A model generated the notes under the pieces. That model saw nothing but the letters and a program-made list of their open reading frames with translations, made no database searches and was not told the DNA's origin. A stretch of 12,405 nucleotides of DNA, from contig JAJXYM010000249.1 in the NCBI GenBank assembly GCA_021780585.1, forward strand, positions 1 through 12,405, in the 5' to 3' direction. Origin of the DNA: Deltaproteobacteria bacterium. GTDB lineage: Bacteria; Desulfobacterota; Binatia; Binatales; Binataceae. The position numbers were made by a program, and so were the translations under genes. Below are positions 7,763 through 12,405 of the stretch, piece by piece. Each line of letters opens with the position of its first letter. Within the stretch, counting starts at the first letter, position 1.

Positions 7763-7855
7763 AGCGTTTTCCGCAACGGCGAATAATACCAGATACTATA
7801 TTGCGCGACGCGCATCGGATTCGTCAATTATATTCCGCAATAATCATTCTATCAA

Positions 7856-7884
7856 TCAAAATCAATGAATTGATTATGTAAAAT
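7856..7884 (+). promoter_or_regulatory. Palindromic operator-like site within a possible promoter of the redox cluster
   Basis: AATCAATGAATTGATT (7860-7875) is a perfect 7+2+7 palindrome. It is followed at once by TATGTAAAAT, whose TAAAAT (7879-7884) is a good -10; at 17-base spacing the -35 would be TCAAAA (three of six). The palindrome would then fill the promoter spacer, a classic place for a regulator. The half-site order (ATCAA then TTGAT) is opposite to FNR (TTGAT-N4-ATCAA). The palindrome is seen; the promoter role is inference. Confidence 0.35.
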
Positions 7885-7899
7885 GGCGTAGTTCCGCCT

Positions 7900-7943
7900 A
7901 TTTCGCTCAATTTCAGCCAAAACCGGGCGAAATTGGGCAATTT
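7900..7943. repeat. Cluster of overlapping inverted repeats
   Basis: ATTTCGC (7900-7906) pairs with GCGAAAT (7927-7933). CAATTT (7908-7913) can pair with AAATTG (7930-7935), and the same AAATTG forms a tight palindrome, AAATTGGGCAATTT, with a second CAATTT (7938-7943). The pairings exclude one another, so this could be a set of DNA-binding half-sites or a switching leader RNA. No function is shown. Confidence 0.4.
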
Positions 7944-8058
7944 ATCGACGTGCCCGCCGTCGGCGCAACTCCCGTCCACCTCCGCGGCCGTACTCTGGAA
8001 GATACCGCCCCCGGCGGCGCCTCGCGCCTGTTTCGGCGCCGGCGCGACCGGCCCGATC

Positions 8059-8075
8059 GGCGGCGCGACGCCGCC
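8059..8075. repeat. Perfect GC hairpin in the leader
   Basis: GGCGGCG (8059-8065), loop CGA, CGCCGCC (8069-8075). It has a perfect 7-bp stem but no T-run, so it is not a standard terminator. It lies 44 bases before the first possible start codon of the iron-sulfur gene. Confidence 0.4.
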
Positions 8076-8082
8076 AGCGCGA

Positions 8083-8112
8083 TTGACATCCAAATTGCGC
8101 CAAGGCTAACTC
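8083..8112 (+). promoter_or_regulatory. TTGACA element just upstream of the redox genes
   Basis: A perfect TTGACA at 8083-8088 with a very weak -10 (TAACTC, 18-base spacing, 8107-8112). If used, transcription would begin near 8119, which would favour the downstream start codon at 8179. The -10 match is poor, so this may be chance. Confidence 0.25.
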
Positions 8113-8118
8113 GGTTTC

Positions 8119-9696
8119 GTGGCGACCAATCCGGCGGAGCAGCGCACGCCGCCCTGGCTCTTGTGGCGGAGGCTGAGCGTGCTCGACATCTTCAGCCATT
8201 TCACCGACGAGCAGCGCGACGCGTTTCTCAATGTCTATGAGCACGATCCGGCGCTGCGGACCCGCGAATTCAAGGCCGGCGAGGCGATCTGCCGCAAGGG
8301 CGAATACGAGCTCGACCTGTGCTGCATCCTGAGCGGCAGCGTCGATTTGCGCGACGACACCGGACCGGAGGAGGCGCATTTCGTCGCCACCCTGACGGCC
8401 GGAAATCAGTTCGGCGAGCTCGGCGCGATCGGCGGATTGCCGCGCACGGTCGACGTGATCGCGCGCGAGGATTGCGAAATTTTCTATGTGCCGCGCCACG
8501 CCCTGAAGCATCTCGAAATCAATCAATACGCGCGCGAGGCGCTGGCCCGGCGCTATCGCGAGCGGGCGGTCCGCATCACCGCGGTCGAGAACGAATTGTT
8601 CCGCGGCGTGCCGAACGCGATTATCGACGAGCTGGCGCCGAAATGCGAAATCCTGCGCTACGACCTGCGCGGCATCCCGATCGTCACGCAGGGCGAGGCG
8701 GGCGACGCGATCTATATCGTCCGCGACGGCTTCGTCCAGGTCGTGCGCGATCGCGAGGACGGAACGCGTCGCGTGCTCGCCTATCTGCGCGCCGGCGAAT
8801 ATTTCGGCGAGATGGCGCTGTTCGAAACCGGCGTGCGCTGGGCCAGCGTGCTGACGGCCGGCAAATGCGAGCTGATCAAGATCGGGCGCGACGATTTTCT
8901 CGAACTCTGCCGGCGTTTTCCCCATATCGAGGAGAGCGCGCGCCGGGTGATCGAGCGCCGCCGCGAGCAGGAGCGCAACGTCACGCCGGAAATTTCCGCA
9001 TTGCTCGAACGCAGCGGCCAGCTCGGCGTGATCCAGGCCGACGCGCTGCTGGTGATGGACCTCGACCTGTGCATCAACTGCGACAATTGCGTCAAGGCGT
9101 GCGAAGCGCTGCACGGCCGCAGCCGTCTGATCCGCAACGGCATCAAGCTCGACCATTACCTGGTGCCCAGCGCCTGCCGCCATTGTGACGATCCCAAATG
9201 CATGAACAGTTGCCCGACCGGCGCGATCAAGCGCCGTCCCGAAGGCGAAATCTATTTCCAGTACGACATGTGCATCGGCTGCGGCAATTGCGCGATCGCC
9301 TGTCCCTACGACAATATCGCGATGATCGACACGCCGACCTTCGACCGCGCGCAGGCGCGCAAGTCGCGCATCATGAACGCCGCGAATTTCTTCCGGCCGT
9401 TTCCGGCCGCCGCCCACGATATTGGCGAACCCAGCCTGTGGACGCGGCTGTTCGGCCGGCGTGAGGGCTCCCGGCGCAAGCCGGTCGCCGTGACCGGCGT
9501 CACGGGCGCGCGCGAGCATACGCCGCCCGCTTTTCCAATCAAATGCGACCTCTGCGACGGCCTGCCGTTCATGGGATGCGTCCACAATTGTCCGACCGGA
9601 GCCGCGATGCGAATCGATCCCGCCAAGCTGTTCGAGGAAACCGGCGCGATCAGCGAAGGATCGCGCGTGCGCAAGGCCCGCGGCGGCAGCGACTAG
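8119..9696 (+). CDS. Dual cyclic-nucleotide-binding domain protein fused to a four-cluster [4Fe-4S] ferredoxin
   Basis: Predicted cytosolic electron-transfer protein with built-in ligand sensing; 525 residues from GTG 8119, or 505 from the better-supported GTG 8179. Two cNMP-binding beta-barrels come first: CNB1 (about 22-140) with FGELGAIGGLPRT (98-110), and CNB2 (about 160-275) with FGEMALFETGVRW (229-241), each keeping the Glu and Arg of the phosphate-binding cassette. The ferredoxin part follows the DmsB/NrfC plan, with sixteen cysteines in four groups: 318/321/324/328, 353/356/361/365, 385/388/391/395 and 476/479/487/491. An 80-residue insert of basic, Pro/Arg-rich sequence separates the third and fourth groups. 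There is no Tat or Sec signal, unlike many periplasmic ferredoxin subunits. It is first in a three-gene unit with a membrane protein and a multihaem flavocytochrome, so it likely exchanges electrons with them. Which nucleotide is bound, if any, cannot be read from sequence. Confidence 0.9.
   Translation: MATNPAEQRTPPWLLWRRLSVLDIFSHFTDEQRDAFLNVYEHDPALRTREFKAGEAICRKGEYELDLCCILSGSVDLRDDTGPEEAHFVATLTAGNQFGELGAIGGLPRTVDVIAREDCEIFYVPRHALKHLEINQYAREALARRYRERAVRITAVENELFRGVPNAIIDELAPKCEILRYDLRGIPIVTQGEAGDAIYIVRDGFVQVVRDREDGTRRVLAYLRAGEYFGEMALFETGVRWASVLTAGKCELIKIGRDDFLELCRRFPHIEESARRVIERRREQERNVTPEISALLERSGQLGVIQADALLVMDLDLCINCDNCVKACEALHGRSRLIRNGIKLDHYLVPSACRHCDDPKCMNSCPTGAIKRRPEGEIYFQYDMCIGCGNCAIACPYDNIAMIDTPTFDRAQARKSRIMNAANFFRPFPAAAHDIGEPSLWTRLFGRREGSRRKPVAVTGVTGAREHTPPAFPIKCDLCDGLPFMGCVHNCPTGAAMRIDPAKLFEETGAISEGSRVRKARGGSD
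8168..8172 (+). promoter_or_regulatory. Ribosome site favouring a downstream start of the iron-sulfur gene
   Basis: GGAGG at 8168-8172 lies six bases before an in-frame GTG at 8179, whereas the first in-frame start, GTG 8119, has only AAGG 13 bases upstream. The protein would then begin directly with the first cyclic-nucleotide domain (LDIFSHFTDEQ). Confidence 0.45.
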
Positions 9697-9718
9697 GCCG
9701 CGACCCGATGCGAGTGGC

Positions 9719-10618
9719 GTGAGCGAGCGGATTGGCGAGGCCGGCGACCGGCGCCATAGCGCCCCGGTCGCTTCGATTGCCCTGTGGGCCGCGATTTGCG
9801 CCGCCGCGGTCGTGGCGATCCACGCCCTGACGCCCCGGTTCGGGCCGCGTCTCGGCTCCTATCGCACCGGCCTGATTACGCTCGGCGTCTTCCTGATCGC
9901 GGCCGGATACAGCGCCCGCAAGCGCGCGCTGTGGCTGTCGGTGCGATGGCTGCGGGCGGCGGCGCGCCTGCCGCGCGCGCTCGCGCGCCGGATGGTCCTG
10001 CTCGATCGGCTCGAAAGCTGGCGCACCCTGCACGTCACGCTCGGCGTCTTCGCCCTGCTGCCTTTGTGGTGGCATGCCGACGCCGGTCCGGCGACGCCGC
10101 TCGAACGCTTCGTTTTGATGCTGGTCTTGCTGGTCGTCGCCAGCGGCCTGTTCGGCACGCTGGTGCAGGATCGATTGCCGCGCGCGATGCTTAATCGGCC
10201 GGATTATGAAGTGCGGCGGGAAGACGTCGAACTCGCCACGCATCAAATCTATATCGAGGCGGAAGAGGCCATTCTGGGCCACTCGGAAACGCTGGTGCGG
10301 CTCTATCTCGACGAAGTACGGCCGCTGCTGACCGGGGCGCGCCCGCCGCTCGGATTGTTTTTGGCGACGCTCACCGGCCGCGATCCGGCCGACGCCGCCT
10401 GCGCCCGCGCACGGCGCGCCGCCACTGGACTGACCGAGGACGGTCCGCTGTTCGACCATCTGATCGGTCTCGCCGCAACCAAGGTCCGCCTCGAGCTCAA
10501 CCGCTTCAATCTGCGGCTCGGCACGGGATGGCTCGTATTCCATATCGCGCTGGTCGCGATCCTGGGCGCCGCCCTCGCCTTTCATATTGCCGGCGCGCTC
10601 TATTACAACGGCTTCTGA
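9719..10618 (+). CDS. Integral membrane protein, candidate dihaem b-type cytochrome
   Basis: This 299-residue protein is not one I can name from a known family. Hydrophobic segments lie near 17-37, 50-65, 104-120, 131-149 and 271-296, with a soluble, helical, charged region (150-265) before the last helix. Helix 3 carries His105 and His119 and helix 5 carries His275 and His289: each pair is spaced H-X13-H. That is the spacing with which cytochrome bc1-type cytochrome b and NOX/ferric-reductase proteins hold two stacked b haems between two helices. The basic stretch 67-91 should lie on the cytoplasmic side. The start is GTG 9719, 22 bases after the previous gene, with a poor ribosome site, so translational coupling is likely. 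It ends in TGATG, its stop overlapping the next start by one base. Position and His pattern suggest it passes electrons between the iron-sulfur protein and the multihaem protein. Confidence 0.8.
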   Translation: MSERIGEAGDRRHSAPVASIALWAAICAAAVVAIHALTPRFGPRLGSYRTGLITLGVFLIAAGYSARKRALWLSVRWLRAAARLPRALARRMVLLDRLESWRTLHVTLGVFALLPLWWHADAGPATPLERFVLMLVLLVVASGLFGTLVQDRLPRAMLNRPDYEVRREDVELATHQIYIEAEEAILGHSETLVRLYLDEVRPLLTGARPPLGLFLATLTGRDPADAACARARRAATGLTEDGPLFDHLIGLAATKVRLELNRFNLRLGTGWLVFHIALVAILGAALAFHIAGALYYNGF

Positions 10619-12405
10619 TGCGGCGGGCGGCTTTCATTGCCGGTGCGATCACGATCGCCTTCGTCGGCTTTATCCTGTCGCTCCATCGCAGCTACGAGCC
10701 GGCTCCGCTTATGGCCCGGCATCAGCGGCTGGCGGGCGGATGCGCTTCGTGCCATCAGCCGTGGCGCGGCCCGCAAAATCAACGATGCATCGCCTGCCAC
10801 GGATCGATCGAAGACCTCAATCCGCATGGCGGCTTCGACGTGACTTCGACGACCGACGGCCTGCTTCCCGGCCGCGCGCTGTTCGTCGCCACCGATAACG
10901 ATTTGACCTGCCGCAGTTGCCATCGCGAGCATCAGGGCGCCCGCGTCGATCTCAATGCGACGGCGACCTTCGCCTGCACCTGGTGCCACAAGCATCCCTC
11001 GATCGGCGCGGTGCCTGAACATGTCGCCGATTTCATGGACCGGCACGAGGCGGCGAGCCACACCTTCCCCCAGCCCTTCAACCACTATCAGCACAAGCTC
11101 CTGATCGATTCGCACTACCCGGCGATTCCGGGGGGCTTTCAATGCGTCGCGTGCCATCTGATCGATCCGGTCAAGCCGCCGGCGGCCGAGCGGATGAGCC
11201 TGAAGTGGAGCGGATGCGCCGGCGGCGGCTGCCATATCGCGCCGCAGGATGCGTTCATCCAGTTGCCGGCGTCGGTCGGCGCGGCGCCGCGGACCCTCGC
11301 CTTCACCGGGCGCTTTCTGCATATCGACGCGGTCTTCACCCATTCGCCCGGCCATCTGCGGACGCCCTGCGCGCAATGCCATTTCACGATGGATGCGAGC
11401 GCGGCGCCGGACGACGAAGCGTCGCTGAAAATCGAGCAATGCTTCAAATGCCATGCGCATCAGCCGCTCGCGCCGCCGGTCGTCGCGACGGCCGCGCCGG
11501 CCCATCCGGGCGCCACCGCGATCGCGGTCGCTTTCGCCGCCGAACCGCTCGCGTCGGGCGCGGCCGGCGCGCCGCGTATCGTGGCCTGCGGCGCTTGCCA
11601 CATTTTCCATCGCCATGGTCCCGTGCCGTCGCATGATTTTTCCCGGCCCGCGCTGAAACAGCTTCCCGACGTGAAGCCGCGCGTCGTCTGGACCATCCCG
11701 CTGCCGGCGTTGGGCGCGATTCGCGGCGAAGCGCATCCGCGCCCGCGCGCAATCGCGCTTCGGCCGTGGCCGATCGGTCTGGCGGGCGTCCTGATCGCCG
11801 CGCTCTGCGTCTTCGGCCTGGTGCGGATTTTGCCGGAAAAGCGGACCGAGGCGGACGCGATCGCCGAAGTCGCGCCGCAACGCACTCGCGAAGTGCCCGC
11901 GCTCGACGATATGTTTCAGACCAGCGTCCGCCGGCTCTACGTCGTCGGCGAAGCGGCGGGCACCGCGTCGATCAATCTGGCGATGCGTTCGGGTCGGCAG
12001 GTGATCGAAGCGCTCGCGGCCGAGATCAAGCGGATGCCGCCCGCGACCGATCCGAATCTGCACGACGTGCTGATCGTCGGCTGCGGTCCCGCCGGACTCG
12101 GCGCCACGGCGACCGCCGCCAGCATGGGACTTAATTACGTAACGCTTGAACGGATGACGCCGGCGAGCACGCTGCGCGCCTATCCGCGCGCCAAGTTCGT
12201 CCAGGCGACGCCGATCGATATCGCCGAGTATGGATCGTTTTTCCTCGAAGGCGACAACTCCCGCGAGAATTTGATCGACGAATGGGAGCGGATCATCGCC
12301 ACGCTCAACCTGCGCATCATGGACCGCGAAGAGGTCGTCGATATCGCCGCCAGCGGCGAGCGCTTCTTCGTCCGCACCGCGCGCGGCAACGTTTACCGCG
12401 CGCGC
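10618..12405 (+). CDS. Membrane-anchored nonahaem c-type cytochrome fused to a NAD(P)/FAD-binding oxidoreductase (3' end beyond window)
   Basis: An open frame of 596 codons from ATG 10618 to the window edge with no stop. An N-terminal anchor (5-22) leads into a periplasmic region with nine haem-attachment motifs: CASCH 42, CIACH 57, CRSCH 98, CTWCH 120, CVACH 176, CAGGGCH 200 (a CX4CH form), CAQCH 251, CFKCH 275 and CGACH 324, plus many extra His as distal ligands. A second membrane helix (383-405, PIGLAGVLIAALCVFGLV) is followed by basic residues, placing the rest in the cytoplasm. There LYVVGEAAGTASINLAMRSG (440-459) resembles the C-terminal FAD-site segment of thioredoxin-reductase-like flavoproteins, and VLIVGCGPAGLGA (484-496) is a GxGxxG Rossmann turn, with an acidic residue (E511) at the end of the second strand. 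It is translationally coupled to the preceding gene. The expected role is electron transfer between cytoplasmic NAD(P)H/flavin and periplasmic haems; direction and partners are unknown. Confidence 0.9.
   Translation, partial: MRRAAFIAGAITIAFVGFILSLHRSYEPAPLMARHQRLAGGCASCHQPWRGPQNQRCIACHGSIEDLNPHGGFDVTSTTDGLLPGRALFVATDNDLTCRSCHREHQGARVDLNATATFACTWCHKHPSIGAVPEHVADFMDRHEAASHTFPQPFNHYQHKLLIDSHYPAIPGGFQCVACHLIDPVKPPAAERMSLKWSGCAGGGCHIAPQDAFIQLPASVGAAPRTLAFTGRFLHIDAVFTHSPGHLRTPCAQCHFTMDASAAPDDEASLKIEQCFKCHAHQPLAPPVVATAAPAHPGATAIAVAFAAEPLASGAAGAPRIVACGACHIFHRHGPVPSHDFSRPALKQLPDVKPRVVWTIPLPALGAIRGEAHPRPRAIALRPWPIGLAGVLIAALCVFGLVRILPEKRTEADAIAEVAPQRTREVPALDDMFQTSVRRLYVVGEAAGTASINLAMRSGRQVIEALAAEIKRMPPATDPNLHDVLIVGCGPAGLGATATAASMGLNYVTLERMTPASTLRAYPRAKFVQATPIDIAEYGSFFLEGDNSRENLIDEWERIIATLNLRIMDREEVVDIAASGERFFVRTARGNVYRAR

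Larger units (their letters stand above)
7656..8118. other. Divergent intergenic region with AT-rich core
   Basis: This 463-bp spacer separates the kinase (minus) from the redox cluster (plus). I find no credible gene. By direct count, 7781-7880 is 33% GC, whereas the flanking genes are very GC-rich. The core carries palindromes, repeated CAAT words and promoter-like sites described separately, while 7960-8118 returns to high GC with strong hairpins. It is most simply a control region for two divergent transcription units. Confidence 0.7.

Noticed and set aside
7860..7875. FNR/CRP-type site
   Set aside because: The half-sites are in the opposite order (ATCAA before TTGAT) and the spacing is two, not four, so it is not a standard FNR box; only a generic palindrome is claimed.
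7824..8093. An 89-codon minus-strand frame in the divergent spacer
   Set aside because: It spans a sharp change in base composition, lacks a clear ribosome site and has no recognisable domain; control DNA is the simpler reading.
7942..9585. A 547-codon open frame on the minus strand
   Set aside because: It lies antisense to the iron-sulfur gene, whose two CNB domains and four cysteine groups are unmistakable. The reverse translation is a low-complexity Arg/Ala/Asp product of GC-rich codon shadowing.
10603..12063. A 486-codon open frame on the minus strand
   Set aside because: It is antisense to the nonahaem cytochrome, which has nine haem motifs in one frame. The antisense product is Arg/Gly-rich without any recognisable domain.

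Overview
This is a GC-rich bacterial chromosomal window. The coding frames run mostly to GC-ending codons and start at ATG or GTG behind purine-rich ribosome sites. A nuoA gene, CaiB/BaiF CoA-transferases, an RRM protein with a glycine tail and a large multihaem cytochrome point to a metabolically versatile, probably soil, sediment or subsurface Gram-negative lineage, of the kind once grouped with Deltaproteobacteria (for example Binatota/Desulfobacterota-like). This placement is inference only; there is no rRNA or other strong marker here.

Layout. At 1-159 (minus) lies the 5' end of nuoA, running off the window. At 434-4639 three plus-strand genes follow: a 14-helix DHA2-type drug/proton antiporter, then two tandem class III CoA-transferases, each of exactly 408 residues and clearly duplicates. 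A convergent minus-strand alpha/beta hydrolase (4659-5573) faces them. Next, also on minus, are a small RRM RNA-binding protein with an RG-rich tail (5875-6273) and a soluble sensor histidine kinase (6426-7655). A 463-bp divergent spacer (7656-8118) has an AT-rich core (33% GC over 7781-7880) with palindromes and promoter-like sites.

The most interesting part is the plus-strand block from about 8119 to the right edge. It is a compact three-gene redox unit: (1) a cytosolic protein with two cyclic-nucleotide-binding domains fused to a four-cluster [4Fe-4S] ferredoxin module; (2) a small integral membrane protein with two H-X13-H pairs in hydrophobic helices, which suggests a dihaem b-type cytochrome; (3) starting one base before the previous stop codon ends, a large protein with an N-terminal membrane anchor, nine c-type haem motifs, a second membrane helix and a cytoplasmic dinucleotide-binding flavoprotein-like domain, open to the window end. 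Together they look like a continuous electron path across the membrane, from a cytoplasmic NAD(P)H/flavin and iron-sulfur side through b haems to a periplasmic nonahaem, possibly controlled by cyclic nucleotides. The physiological donor and acceptor cannot be told from the sequence.
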